Positions 12,001-21,200 of a stretch of DNA of 64,000 bases are shown here, one piece after another. Below the pieces are notes generated by a model. That model did no database searches. It was not told where the DNA came from and was given only the letters and a program-made list of their open reading frames with translations. Position 1 is the first letter of the stretch; every line of letters begins with the position of its first letter. The stretch is from Pyrocephalus nanus (taxonomy: Eukaryota; Chordata; Aves; Passeriformes; Tyrannidae): positions 9,283,501 to 9,347,500 of the forward strand of contig CM076267.1 of the NCBI GenBank assembly GCA_038380795.1, written 5' to 3'. Both the position numbers and the translations under genes were made by a program.

Positions 12001-15000
12001 CATATTCTTCCTTATTATGACTTGAAGGTGAGTTAGCACAGCTCCCTCAGCTGCATCATGTTTCTCTCCTCCACCAGTCCAGTTAGATGTTCCCGGCCTG
12101 ATTCAGTGGCCTCTGTGCAGCCCAGTAAAAATGCTGCCTTCATATGGCTTTATGATTGGGATGCTTGTGTTAAAATCATCTCACCTGTTTCCATAAGTAA
12201 CAAGCTTATAGTCAGCAATAGTCCCCTCTCTCCAGACAAAGAGATGAATAACCTCAGCTGAAATTATTACATCTCAAACATCAAAGTCTTTCTATGAATG
12301 AGGATACTGTGAGCCCTGCACACCACTCAGTTTTTTCTTTGGTTCTAGAGTTTTATAGTAGTGATGTAATAGAAGTGTCCTTCCTTTTAGAAAGTATTCA
12401 ATTGAGAAACTGTTAAATCCATGATCTTTCACAGAAAAGCAAGAATGAAAATATTCTTTTAATGCCCTTATTCAGCTTGTCCTGATGAATTATGCCTTCT
12501 CAAAGTTTTGGTCATACACCATGTTCCAGAATGGTGATCCAAGTATCCTTTACCACAGAGATGTGATGTGTCCGTGATAAATGTTCCATTTCGTCTGTGA
12601 GTTAACCCACAGTGATTATTCTCATCTCCTGCAGCACATCTTTTTTCTTTGCACTTAGGTTCCTCAGCATTCCAACCTTATGAAGTATCAGCCTTTCTGT
12701 ACACACTATGCAGCCACAAGTTACAAACCTCGAGACCTTTCCAGGCCGCTAAGGCAGGGAGCCCAGGTAAAAAATCACCTCAAATACACACTTTGCTGAA
12801 GTCACTCCAACCCTACAGTTCTACAATAATTTGATTAATTTTTGTCTCAGCATTTTATACCTTTGATGTCTGTGTTTTTCAAGGATGAATTGATTCAAGT
12901 AGCTCCTTCTGCTGAGGAGCAGCTTGACCTGGTCTTCCAGAGGACAGACTTTTACAAACCATACTCAGAAGAGGATTTTTACAAACCATACTCAGAAGAA
13001 GATTTTTACAAACCATCACCAGAAAAAGTAGCAGAAAGAGATATCAGCCTCTTAAAACTGGTTCCTCCCCGAGCTTTAGTCTACCCTGCAGAGAGCAACC
13101 CGCTTCGCATTTTTGTAAGTACGTGTTGACTTCTACAAAGAACCTAAGAAAGGAAGGACAGTGTGTTTGTTTCATCAATAGCCTCATGTGGAATTGATGG
13201 GCAATTTTCTTACTCAGATTGGTATATAAAACTATCCAGAGTGAGAGTAATCCTTCATGGTGCAAGCTCTGGTAGATAGGAGTCACAGAGCTCATCCCCA
13301 CTGAGAGAGACAACTTTTCACTTTAGGATGGGTTTTGATCAGTTTAGGGCAAAATTTGCCAGTTTAAGGCAAAATTGCCATTGAAAGCAGAGGACTGGAG
13401 ACCTTTCCAGTCTGACACTCCACAAATGGTGAGTGATCACAGAATTCCCTGGAACACCATGGAGCCCCTCTCTTCTTCTCCATTTTTTCCCCATTTGGAT
13501 GCCAGAGGAAAAGCCATAATCTTGGCATCTCCGTCCTTCTATAACCTCCTACTCTTGCCCATATAGGTAGGACAGTCTTTTCCCGCTGTTCATCTGGGGG
13601 ACTATGGTTCTGCCTGATCCTTGGGTAAACTGATAAAAGTTTACCTTCTGCCTTACAGTTTCTAATAATTCTCAGAGCATCCCAAATCTCATTTCCAAAC
13701 TATGAGGCACAGAGATTCAAAAAATCCCACCACATGCTGTGTGTGGGAGGACTTCCTGCTACTTGCTTGTTATGTAGATTGTGCTCCTTGGCACCAGCTG
13801 CAGAAGGTGTTTCCTTCACACAGTGCAGCTCAGCCTGGAGGTGCCCGAGGTGTCTCTGAGCAGGCAGAGGCAGATGTGGAGCTCAGTGCAGTGCTGTGTG
13901 TGGGTGCAGGCAGATTTCCCATCCAGAATGGCACTGTGCCTGGTTTGGGTGGCTCTGCCTCTGAGCATTTCTTAGCTACAATGGCCCAGAGCCCTCTGTG
14001 CTGGTCTGGTGATCTTGGCATAATATGTATAGACTTGTCCTCACTGCCTGCAGCCAGGACTCCAGTGGACTTTCTGTTGAGATCCTCTGTGCATCTCTTT
14101 CATCCCTCTGTCATGTCATAAGAGCCAGGCACAGCCTGATTCCACACTACACGGCATTAGGCTTTATCCAGAAACAGATGCTAGTGCAGGGAAATTGATG
14201 GTAAAATGCTCACTGCCTTCCACCACAGTGAGTCCAGTTCTTGGATTCTGAACTGTTCAGAAAAGCATCAATGGATTTTAAAATAATTAAGCAATAGCTT
14301 TTTCTTCCAAACCTGGAGACAACTGCTAAATTGCTGTATTTTAGACAGCAGAGAACATGAAGAAACCAGGTAGATTATAGGATGAAGGGAAGGGACAGGA
14401 AATGAAGGATCACACCAAACAGAACAGTCACACTGTGAATCTGAGGAGACTACATTAATTGTAAGAACTGAATTGTCATGAATTTAATTCTTTATGGTGC
14501 TCAGAACAATTTATTAAAATAATGTCTTCATTGTTTTTAGAACCCCGCTCCTGGATTAGTTCCATTTTTACTTCCACTGCCCTATTGTGAATCAAATATT
14601 GAATATCATCTTTGTCCTCATCCAAAATACACCTTTACCAAGGAATGCCCTAAAGGATCCAGTATTCCAATCACACAAAAGAAATTTCTGCATCACAAGG
14701 TATGACCTTTTGGGTTTATTGTATTAGTTCCTGGCTTGGGTATGTTCTTGCTGAGAACTTTCTCTAAGGAATCAAATAGGAAGATATAGTCATCCTAGAT
14801 AGAAGAAATTTTCAAATATAAATTATGCATGCACCTAAATATGGTCATGAATATGACATGGGTTAGAATAACTAGTTCTAATAATTCTTATTAGGCTTTA
14901 TCCATGTCTCTTATTTATCCCAAAGCATTTCTTTGCTCTCTCCATCTTTTCGCTGTCTATTGTATTTTCACAACCTTACAAAGATGGAAGGGTCTTTGAA

Positions 15001-17886
15001 ATATTTAGCTCCCCAGATTCAGCTCTCAGCCAAGAAGTGAGATACTCTGTTCTCCAAATCTCTCCCCCCACTGCATTATGTGTCAGAGGTCTGATTGCTG
15101 TAGCACTTGCCATTTCAGGAAGTGATTTCTGGAGTAATGGAATGGAGGAAATTCTCACCATTGGTGTATTCCACTTTTTCTAACATTCCCTCACTGACAA
15201 ATACAGCACCTAGGTAAGAAAGAAAAAAATTTGAATATACAGTGCCTCTACCCTGCACTAACTTCTGTTGTCTGTGAGTATAGTGATCAGTAACTAGTCC
15301 CACTGATGAAAATGGGCCTATAGGTATCATTAATTGCTGCTCAGAAATCCAAAACCAACAGGGAAAACTCCTACCGAACTCCTGGCTTAAGAAAAATATC
15401 ATAGCCCAGGAAGGAGAGTCCCAGTCTGTGCTTTCAGTAACATCTCTCCTGGAAGCTTGTTGTCTCAGCCCTAGCAGTCCTAGGAGGTACAAACTCTGTC
15501 TGTCCTGCAGGAGTATGAACAGTAAAACCTTTATTGTATGGACACTTGTACCCAGTGGTAGCCAGCACCCCTCAGGCTCAAATTCCCTCGCATCACAGCA
15601 GCTTCTGGTGTACTCGAATGTTTATTTAAAATTACCTCATATTTATTGTAACCCTAACTACTGGGAAGCTTCAAAATACTAAAAGTTTAGTGTAGAATAA
15701 CTGCACTAATATAATTAGCATTAATAGATGAAACCATTTCCATCACAGGGATCCTTACAGTTTAGATATGCTTCCAAGAGATGTACCACCAGTGCTGTCT
15801 GACTTACCTGAGAGAGATAAGAACATGATTGATCAGTAAGTTTCTCCTCTATTCTGTACATGGTGTGACTGACTGTGTGTTAACCACTTGTGTGGATGTG
15901 TGTAAACCCGTCTCAAGGGAGCCTCAAAGGCAAAAGCACGAAGTGCCTCTTGCATAAAACATACCTTTGGTTTTGTTGGCTAAAAAGTACTTTTAAAAGG
16001 ATAAAGGTCAATTGTTTGTCATCTTTACTAATTTTTAGTGAGACAGATGAGGATGAGTTTGAAATGATTCTTACTCCAGAGATGGTGAGAGCTGAATTTC
16101 CACAGATTGGTGAGGCACTTACAGAAGAAGACGAAGAGGAATCAGCAAAAGAAGAAAGGTAGGTATAATTTTATATTAGGAGAGAGGAATAGGAAGGAAT
16201 CTGAAGTGAAGCATCCCCTTCAGAACTGCATAGAAAGTCAGACTGAGAAGCTCTAGGGGCTCCATCCCAAGTAGGGTGTAGATCTGGTACTTTGAACAAA
16301 TTTGCACTGCAAATGCAATCTCTGGATTTTACTTCAGTAATCAGCTGTGAATGTGACACACTGACTTTCATGTCTTTGATTTTGGTAATATCAATGTGAT
16401 TTAACACTTGAGGCAGTTTTCTTGCCTTCTCAGAGATACTCAACATTCTTGGACTAGTGACTTTTGCTTTTCAGTGACCCTTTTGGTTAGATATTTATTA
16501 ATGCTGGCAGAGGAAAGAACCCTTAGAGTTTCCCCCTGGCATGATGCTTTTTTCTCAGTTTTTTCCTAGGAGTAGGTCACATTTGCTGTGCTGTCAGAGC
16601 TTCACACCCCCCCAACACACATTGCAGCAGGTAGTATGGGTATGATAAGTGATTGCAGAGCAACACAGGAGAAAGTGCTGAGTTATAACCCTGTGTTTTC
16701 ACAGATACCTTGTGGGACTTGGAGCAAAAGAATTAATCTTTCTGTCCAACAGTTGTCCCCTTGTCCCCTCTTTGAAGTGGTCATGATGTGGCTTAGATAT
16801 CAAGATGAGCATAATAATCTGAAACTTTCAGAGCCATCAAGAATATCTCCTTTAATTTTATAGTAAAATAATTTGATTGACATTGAAATCCTGTGTAACT
16901 GGCAGCCATTGAATTTAAAACCAGTGTTGTGTGTAGAGAGGTCTCTGACAAAACACTTATTGCTGTATTGTGATTGCTACAGCATTGATTGAAGATAATT
17001 TGCAGTAAAAGTGTAGATGTGTCATACTCAGTGCTGTTCTTTACATTTTATGACACTCTGCTTGTCAGAACATGGGGATTTGGGACAGCTTGTGTAACTA
17101 AAGGGTGACCTTTTTCTTCCACAGTAATAAAGTGCTGGATGATGCTTCTCCTGGGTAAGTAGTTTTATAACCATAAGCTACTTTCTCTTTGAAGTTTTAG
17201 ATGTTTCCATCAAAAATGAAAATACTTTTCTATATTAAACAACTCTGGGTATTGATATTTACTTGTTGAAATCTTCCCTATTATTTTGGCTCTGTAAAGA
17301 GGGAAACAAAAATTTCTTAGCAAACAATGAAGTCTCAATCCTTCATGTTGTCACTGGCAGGTTCTTTGTTGTTTTTGATGGGGTGGTATTTCAATAGATG
17401 ACAAAGGACATATTGCTCCTCTACCACAGTTTCAGCATTTTATCCTCAAGGCAAATCAGTTTTTCATGTGGCTACTCTTGTTCTGGCAATTACAGCACGT
17501 GTTCCTTCATGGATAAAATGTAAAACTCAGTTTCTGTTTAGCTCTCGGATGGTTAGATTTCCTAACTAACCAAGCCAGGAGTGAGTGTTCTTTTCACAGT
17601 TTCACTGCTTTTCCAGTTCTGCATAAGTAATGAAATTGCTTCTGTGTTCATTAAAAAAAAAAAAATAAAAAAATTGTGTGTCTTTTTCTTTGGATTTTTG
17701 AGCTTTTTTAAGTACTTTCCTTGGTTATTATAAACACAAATGACATTTTAAATTTCTTGCAGAGACCTGCACAACTATCCAGATGGACATTTTCAACCCC
17801 AAAACAATGAGCTCGGAGAAAGGATTCAAAAACATGTGGAGACAATGAAGCTGAAAGCACTTAATAAAACACTTATTCTGGGATAA
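1..17886 (+). CDS. CFAP221: CFAP221 (PCDP1), cilia- and flagella-associated protein 221, 3' part of gene
   Basis: Coding exons (5'-partial): 1-68, 910-1010, 3035-3138, 4256-4415, 4920-5043, 5130-5241, 5461-5569, 6294-6381, 7481-7570, 8441-8536, 9744-9834, 11396-11523, 11768-11833, 11947-12027, 12659-12766, 12884-13114, 14541-14699, 15119-15213, 15749-15835, 16039-16158, 17125-17154, 17763-17886. All introns are GT-AG and all phases join, giving 789 residues and a TAA stop. The translation aligns along its length with vertebrate CFAP221: [72 protein letters not shown] and a C-terminus [10 protein letters not shown]. The family is part of the C1d projection of the ciliary central apparatus and binds calmodulin; loss in mammals causes ciliary dyskinesia. 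The first part (residues 1 to about 143 here) resembles ASH-like beta domains; the rest is mostly low complexity or helical with an acidic tail. Roughly the first 130 residues, by comparison with the human protein, are outside the window. Small introns of 86-600 bases hold nothing I recognise. Confidence 0.97.
460..846 (+). mobile_element. CR1 retrotransposon, 3' end, + orientation
   Basis: Degenerate non-LTR retrotransposon copy truncated at its 5' end. In frame at 497-796 the decayed C-terminus of the CR1 ORF2 protein can still be read ([37 protein letters not shown]). It is followed by the usual tail GATGATCTTTAAGGTCCCTTCC and CTGATTCTATGA. Confidence 0.92.
877..907 (+). repeat. (TTTG)n microsatellite at a splice acceptor
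   Basis: About seven uninterrupted TTTG units form the sequence immediately upstream of the acceptor of the exon at 910. They replace a normal mixed pyrimidine tract. Confidence 0.95.
910..1010 (+). CDS. CFAP221: CFAP221 coding exon 2
   Basis: Encodes [20 protein letters not shown] and [14 protein letters not shown], a well conserved linker between two beta domains. The donor is GTGAGT at 1011; it ends in phase 2, with a Ser codon split across the junction. Confidence 0.96.
1011..3034 (+). other. CFAP221 intron, no recognised gene
   Basis: About 2 kb, AT-rich. Apart from a TGATC microsatellite near its 5' end I see nothing identifiable; short open frames here look like chance. Confidence 0.7.
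1122..1146 (+). repeat. (TGATC)n microsatellite
   Basis: Five tandem pentamers TGATC in a CFAP221 intron. Confidence 0.9.
3035..3138 (+). CDS. CFAP221: CFAP221 coding exon 3
   Basis: Encodes [20 protein letters not shown] then [14 protein letters not shown]. The Cys pair in PLQCSCP is a conserved landmark. The donor is GTAGAC at 3139, a weak match to consensus. It ends in phase 1 within the Gly codon that opens the next exon. Confidence 0.95.
3139..4255 (+). other. CFAP221 intron with CR1 fragment
   Basis: Contains a short minus-strand CR1 tail at about 3498-3575. Nothing else is recognised. Confidence 0.75.
3498..3575 (-). mobile_element. CR1 3' fragment, minus orientation
   Basis: GAATCATAGACTCATTTAGG followed by TTGGAAAAGACCTTTAAGG is the reverse complement of the CR1 3' end. 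Only the terminal ~75 bases are clear. Confidence 0.88.
4256..4415 (+). CDS. CFAP221: CFAP221 coding exon 4
   Basis: Encodes [40 protein letters not shown] and [13 protein letters not shown]. The pattern I-P-G-N-G...V-x-Y-x-P is typical of ASH/MSP-like ciliary beta domains (inference from pattern). The donor is GTATGT at 4416; phase 2. Confidence 0.96.
4416..4919 (+). other. CFAP221 intron, nothing recognised
   Basis: About 500 bases, T-rich. No repeat or gene identified. Confidence 0.7.
4920..5043 (+). CDS. CFAP221: CFAP221 coding exon 5
   Basis: Encodes a divergent linker ([19 protein letters not shown]...) ending in the conserved KPIQKVK. The length equals the human segment although the sequence is poorly conserved. 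Two in-frame donors six bases apart exist: GTAAAG at 5038 and GTGTGA at 5044. I chose 5044 because the family has QKVKEIEYQNL. Confidence 0.88.
5130..5241 (+). CDS. CFAP221: CFAP221 coding exon 6
   Basis: Encodes [20 protein letters not shown] then [17 protein letters not shown], one of the best conserved blocks of the family. The donor is GTACAG at 5242, phase 1. Confidence 0.96.
5461..5569 (+). CDS. CFAP221: CFAP221 coding exon 7
   Basis: Encodes [20 protein letters not shown] then [16 protein letters not shown], probably helical. The donor is GTAAGT at 5570, phase 2 (split Trp codon). Confidence 0.96.
5570..6293 (+). other. CFAP221 intron with CR1 fragment
   Basis: Holds a + strand CR1 tail at 5945-6095; nothing else identified. 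Confidence 0.75.
5945..6095 (+). mobile_element. CR1 3' end, + orientation
   Basis: Matches the common CR1 tail: GTGTAGATGTGGTGCTGATA, GGTTTAGTGGAGGACCTGGC, a degenerate GATGATCTTAAAGG-like block, CTTTTCCAACCTTGATGATT and CTGTAATTCTATG. Confidence 0.92.
6294..6381 (+). CDS. CFAP221: CFAP221 coding exon 8
   Basis: Encodes [20 protein letters not shown] then [10 protein letters not shown], a charged helical segment. The donor is GTCAGT at 6382, phase 0. Confidence 0.95.
6382..7480 (+). other. CFAP221 intron, nothing recognised
   Basis: About 1.1 kb. Short open frames at 6775-7085 show no family resemblance, so I treat them as chance. Confidence 0.7.
7481..7570 (+). CDS. CFAP221: CFAP221 coding exon 9
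   Basis: Encodes [20 protein letters not shown] then [15 protein letters not shown] and EEFQR are family landmarks. It is exactly 30 codons, phase 0 at both ends, with donor GTTTGT. Confidence 0.95.
7571..8440 (+). other. CFAP221 intron, nothing recognised
   Basis: About 870 bases without an identifiable repeat or gene. The acceptor follows an A-rich stretch (TTTTAAAAAAAACAAACATGCAG), which is an atypical tract. Confidence 0.7.
8441..8536 (+). CDS. CFAP221: CFAP221 coding exon 10
   Basis: Encodes [20 protein letters not shown] then [12 protein letters not shown], matching the family HPTFDP...NNTW...KRFQQAARK block. Thirty-two codons, phase 0 at both ends. Confidence 0.95.
8537..9743 (+). 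other. CFAP221 intron with decayed CR1
   Basis: Contains a diverged internal CR1 piece at about 8815-9085; the remainder is not recognised. Confidence 0.7.
8815..9085 (+). mobile_element. CR1 internal fragment, diverged
   Basis: AGAGCACTGTGCCCAGTTTT, GGTACAAGAGAGACATCAAT and a later GGTCTGGAGCA-like block resemble the CR1 ORF2 segment 'cagtgctgtgtccagttctgg...'. The copy is old, so its edges are approximate. Confidence 0.7.
9744..9834 (+). CDS. CFAP221: CFAP221 coding exon 11
   Basis: Read as [20 protein letters not shown] then [11 protein letters not shown]. The start corresponds to VMIQGRLFNML in mammals; the end does not align. The donor is GTAAGG at 9835, phase 1, the only choice that keeps the next exon in frame. 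Not a full-length match, hence lower confidence than neighbours. Confidence 0.8.
9978..10275 (-). mobile_element. CR1, minus orientation
   Basis: Begins with reversed tail TAGAATCATAGAGTGATTTG and GGGACCTTTAAAGGTCATCT. On the minus strand a fragment of ORF2 C-terminus is legible ([10 protein letters not shown]). Confidence 0.92.
10380..10527 (+). mobile_element. CR1 3' fragment, + orientation
   Basis: GTGTTCAAGGTCAGGTTGGA, GCTTCGAACAACCTGATGCA and GGTTGGACTAGGTGATCTTG followed by AGGTCCCTTC identify the CR1 end. The terminal octamer repeat is not preserved. Confidence 0.9.
11396..11523 (+). CDS. CFAP221: CFAP221 coding exon 12
   Basis: Encodes [20 protein letters not shown] then [32 protein letters not shown] corresponds to the family LPFAFPDCS. 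The donor is GTAGGT at 11524, phase 0. Confidence 0.92.
11768..11833 (+). CDS. CFAP221: CFAP221 coding exon 13, lysine-rich
   Basis: A 22-codon exon in phase 0, [22 protein letters not shown], between TTTTCAG and GTATGA. I do not recall an equivalent in the human protein. Support comes from the splice signals, frame and position only; it could be skipped in the mature mRNA without shifting the frame. Confidence 0.72.
11947..12027 (+). CDS. CFAP221: CFAP221 coding exon 14
   Basis: Encodes [20 protein letters not shown] then LPYYDLK, matching the family APDGLGLVPI motif. The donor is GTGAGT, phase 0. Confidence 0.96.
12028..12658 (+). other. CFAP221 intron, nothing recognised
   Basis: About 630 bases with no identifiable element. 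Confidence 0.7.
12659..12766 (+). CDS. CFAP221: CFAP221 coding exon 15
   Basis: Encodes [20 protein letters not shown] then [16 protein letters not shown], matching VPQ...KRYQPF...TSY...LKQGA in mammals. The donor is GTAAAA, phase 0. Confidence 0.96.
12884..13114 (+). CDS. CFAP221: CFAP221 coding exon 16, with in-frame tandem repeat
   Basis: Seventy-seven codons, from [12 protein letters not shown] through a three-unit repeat (DFYKPYSEE) to [19 protein letters not shown]. The acceptor chosen is TTTTTCAAG at 12883, which places DEL directly after QGAQ as in the family. A second good acceptor at 12850 would add 11 codons in frame. Confidence 0.92.
12947..13027 (+). repeat. 27-base in-frame tandem repeat, 3 units
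   Basis: Units at 12947-12973, 12974-13000 and 13001-13027. The first two encode identical DFYKPYSEE and differ by silent changes (GAC/GAT, GAG/GAA). The third is DFYKPSPEK. Confidence 0.95.
13115..14540 (+). other. CFAP221 intron, nothing recognised
   Basis: About 1.4 kb. The section 13700-14120 is more GC-rich than its surroundings and open for 139 codons, but shows no family signature. Confidence 0.65.
14541..14699 (+). CDS. CFAP221: CFAP221 coding exon 17
   Basis: Encodes [40 protein letters not shown] and [13 protein letters not shown]; a strongly conserved block of the family (NPxPGL, HLCxHPKY, QKxFLHH). Fifty-three codons, phase 0. Confidence 0.97.
14700..15118 (+). other. CFAP221 intron, nothing recognised
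   Basis: About 420 bases, AT-rich, no identifiable element. Confidence 0.7.
15119..15213 (+). CDS. CFAP221: CFAP221 coding exon 18
   Basis: Encodes [20 protein letters not shown] then [11 protein letters not shown], corresponding to IIPGIMHWKSFQSLVFSSL in mammals. The donor is GTAAGA, phase 2. Confidence 0.95.
15214..15748 (+). other. CFAP221 intron, nothing recognised
   Basis: About 535 bases, no identifiable element. Confidence 0.7.
15749..15835 (+). CDS. CFAP221: CFAP221 coding exon 19
   Basis: Encodes [20 protein letters not shown] then ERDKNMIDH. The run LPxDVPPVLxxLPE is a family landmark. The donor is GTAAGT, phase 2. Confidence 0.95.
16039..16158 (+). CDS. CFAP221: CFAP221 coding exon 20, acidic
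   Basis: Encodes [39 protein letters not shown] and R. LTPEMxxxEFP is conserved; the following acidic run is longer than in mammals as I recall them. The donor is GTAGGT, phase 2. Confidence 0.95.
16159..17124 (+). other. CFAP221 intron, nothing recognised
   Basis: Nearly 1 kb without an identifiable element. Confidence 0.7.
17125..17154 (+). CDS. CFAP221: CFAP221 coding exon 21, micro-sized
   Basis: Only 30 bases: [11 protein letters not shown] across the junctions. It lies between TTCTTCCACAG and GTAAGT, and both phases are 2, so it can be skipped without a frameshift. Support is from splice sites and frame rather than conservation. Confidence 0.8.
17155..17762 (+). other. CFAP221 last intron, nothing recognised
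   Basis: About 600 bases, containing an A-rich run near 17651-17673. Confidence 0.7.
17763..17886 (+). CDS. CFAP221: CFAP221 last coding exon
   Basis: Encodes [40 protein letters not shown] and TAA at 17884-17886. The final KALNxxLIL matches the C-terminus of the mammalian protein. Confidence 0.96.
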
Positions 17887-18201
17887 GAGTAATTTTCCAA
17901 AGTGCATGGCTTGGCACTGCTTATCCTATTAATATACAAGGCTTTCTAAATCCCAGCTACATTCACTTGTTCAGTGAGGTCAGCAACTTTGCAAAGAGAA
18001 GAGAACTACTAGTAATGCCACCTCTGTCAAGGACTCTCACTGTGTTCTTTGTACCAAACACAATAATTACCCCAGTAAGAAACCTTAGCTTTGTACCTGT
18101 TCATTTTTTTTCTGGTGTGAAGGACCAGAAAACCTCAGTACCACCATGTAATTTTGGTAATTAATTTACAGCCCACTGTTTTCAAATAAAATGTGAATAA
18201 A
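17887..18201 (+). other. CFAP221: CFAP221 3' UTR
   Basis: Sequence from the stop to the polyadenylation signals. The end is inferred from the signals; cleavage probably lies 10-30 bases beyond 18201. Confidence 0.75.
18185..18201 (+). terminator. Paired AATAAA polyadenylation signals
   Basis: AATAAA at 18185-18190 and again at 18196-18201, about 300 bases after the CFAP221 stop. A T-rich stretch (TTTGTTTTTTCTTAG) follows at about 18225-18239 and could serve as the downstream element. Confidence 0.8.
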
Positions 18202-21200
18202 CCTCATGACCAAATTCTTCTGAATTTGTTTTTTCTTAGTAATAAGCTGTCCTTGAATTTTTGCAGGTAAGTTGCTACCTCTCAGACTTGACAGTAAACC
18301 ATACACTAAAGATTTTTAATTGAAGGGAAGACTTGAACACCATTAGTGTCCACCAAGACAATGTCCAAGCAAGTCTCATTAGCTGTTCAGGGGTTTCATT
18401 CAGTGCACACCTCTTGGCAAAAGGGTTATGAGTGAATTGCACAGCCTTGTGAGAAACATGTAATGCTCAGGGTGTATTCCCTAGGAAAGGAGATTTCTCA
18501 GCATATCACCTTGCAGCTGTCCCCTTATGTTTTTGTGGGAAAGCTGGGCATCAGAAAAAATTGGTTTTATCCATAGTGAATTGATTGCTCATTTTGAAGA
18601 GTGGTCCAGGCTAAAGGCATGGAAATTGCAGCAATACACACTATGTTCCTAGAAGCCATACTCCTTTCCAAACATACTTAAAACCTTTAGGAAAAGAAAG
18701 TGATCAATGTAGACAAGCTGTAAAAAGCCTAGGAAGATAGAAAATATGAAAGTAGGGTGGAAAAGCTGCAGGATAGCCTGTATTATACTAATGACATGAT
18801 ATCTCTGCTCCCTTTGAAGAAATGAAAAGCTGAGGAGTTTCTGCTAACTGTCTAATTGGCAAGGGATTGTTCAGAACACAGGTCTGGAAATCTGCAGATT
18901 TCTCTGACTACAGACAGTTGCTTGAATTTATACACACGGCTGTTTTCTTCTGCAAGTTCTAAGACTTGATCTTTTAACAGATGAGCTAAGAGTTGTGTGT
19001 TTCTTAACATGACCATGACAAAAACATTCTCACAGTTTACAGTGAAAACATTCACAGATCACAGTTCATAGCTTAAGTAAATCAAGCATAGATAATTCTT
19101 AGGAACTGGTATCTATCAGCTAAATGTCTAATCTAGTCCAGTGAAGATGGAATAAATGTTCAGAAACAATGGTGATCAACCAAAGTTAATCTCTTTTTGT
19201 TACAGCAGCCTTTCCTCCCTTTTCCAGAACAATTTCCTGGTCATCCCAATGGAAATTATTCACGCTCCTCCATTCTCCAGTGGAAGACATGAGCTTTCAA
19301 AGAAATGAACCTCCTTTCTATTGAAGTGATCCTCCTTTCTCTGCCTTAATGCTTTTATGGGACAGGTTTCAGTGTGTAGAGAAGATAATAAAAACTATTA
19401 CCTTGCACTAAAATATTCCTAAAATTCAAAGCTGCTGTTGTTAATGTGCAGACCTCCATGCATTTTATCCCTCCAGGATATCTCATAATAGAAGGTTGGC
19501 TCTTCCAGAGGTAATAAGCTCTCAGAGGCAATCCAGCTGCGCCCAGGAACATGAGATTTGGCTAAATAATTTGAAGTCTTAGGTTTTCATGAGACCTCTT
19601 AAGTCAGCCCCTTGTTGACTGCTGAACACTGTCAGAAATGGGACATAAACCATAAGAATTACAACCTCCAACTGGTGTTTTTTCACAGTTCTGGGTTCAG
19701 TATTTGATGAAAATGACTGAGGTATTACAGAAAATAAATCAGAATAAAAAGAAATGATGTTATGGAAAATGTGCCTTTGGTAACATTACCCACTGGACCA
19801 GAATATTTCTAATAGTTATTTTTATCTGGATTATAATTTATAATGTGCTGAACCAGGACATCAATTTCGGAGAACATTTTTATGTATAAAAAATTTGTAC
19901 AGTTTTCTCTAACAGACTTGTTAACAAACACTCAGTTGCTTACAGGGCCTTCTGAAAGGATCATTTAGCAGGATTCAATACCAATTGTGTGAAATGTCAA
20001 CATTCAACACCAGTGCTATTTAAAAGAGCATTAGTGCAAAGTCTAGCCTTAGGCTATGTTTTTATAAACTGTGGAACAGTTTATAAACAGCTTATTAAGA
20101 TGTCTTTTAATAAGCTTCTTATGGCTCTACTAAACCTGGAAATCACTTTCTTTTCAATGTGCAGATTGAGTTCACATACAGTTGAAAAATTAAGATCAAT
20201 TAATATATATATGTAGCCAAGTTTCTGTACATTCTAATGTTAATTTGTGGATTACCTTATTTTGGGAATCAAAGGGCTGCATTCTTACTGATGTAAGTGG
20301 GAAGGTAAGAATGTGTAAACCGATGTGCAGAATGTGACAAGTGTATTTCCATTCATTGCAAGTAAAATTGCTGCTGCTTCCCCCTGTTTGGAAAGGATTA
20401 ATTGGCTAAATGACAAAGCAACTGTTTTACCAATTAAGATATATCCATCTTGCCTGAAAAAGCCTGTCCTATTAGCAAGGTTAATAAACACTGACTCACT
20501 CTTTAGCTTTTCTCCATTCTGTTACATAAATGAGCATTAACCTCTAAATCAAATAAAAGGTCCATTTTAAAAATTAAGAAAATGTTAATGTAGAAATGAT
20601 CTATGAGCTTAAGTGCTCAGTAACTGGGTTATTAATCTCACTTACTGTTCCATGATGAGAGAAAATCCATCAGGATCTTTAAATGTAAATTAATTGTATT
20701 TTATAAGAAGGCTGGGAGAAAAACAGCAGTGCATGTCTGATGCAAAGAAATGGGTGAAATTATATTTTCACCTCATAAGAATAGTTTCAGGAATCCCAAA
20801 CTAAAGAAATCTTGTTGCCTTTGGATTTGTAATGCAAAGTTCAGTTATTCCAAACTCTGGTTGAAGTTTTTTTGTCTGGCATTTATTTAGTCTTTCTTCT
20901 GCACAGGTTTTCTTCTCTCTGTGCTCACACTGAATCCTTTGCTGTATGGAAACACCATGGAGGGTTCTCTCCAGGTGTTTCACCATGGAGGATTTTAGAT
21001 CTTGCTGAGGCCTCTTCTCCTCTTTCAATCCAGTTGGAAATAGGCAGCGGGAGTAGAATTTTTAGGGTGAGATATATGCAAATGGTGTAATTTCCTTAGA
21101 AAGCTGGACAATAAGGACTTCTCCATGTGCTTGTGTGGATAAACTTCTCTGTAATGTGACTGTGAAGTGCTGCTCTGCGATTTGTAAATGCATCATTTGT

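Noticed and set aside
13702..14121. 139-codon frame in a CFAP221 intron
   Set aside because: GC-richer intron stretch. Exons 16 and 17 join in phase 0 and align with the family without any insertion.
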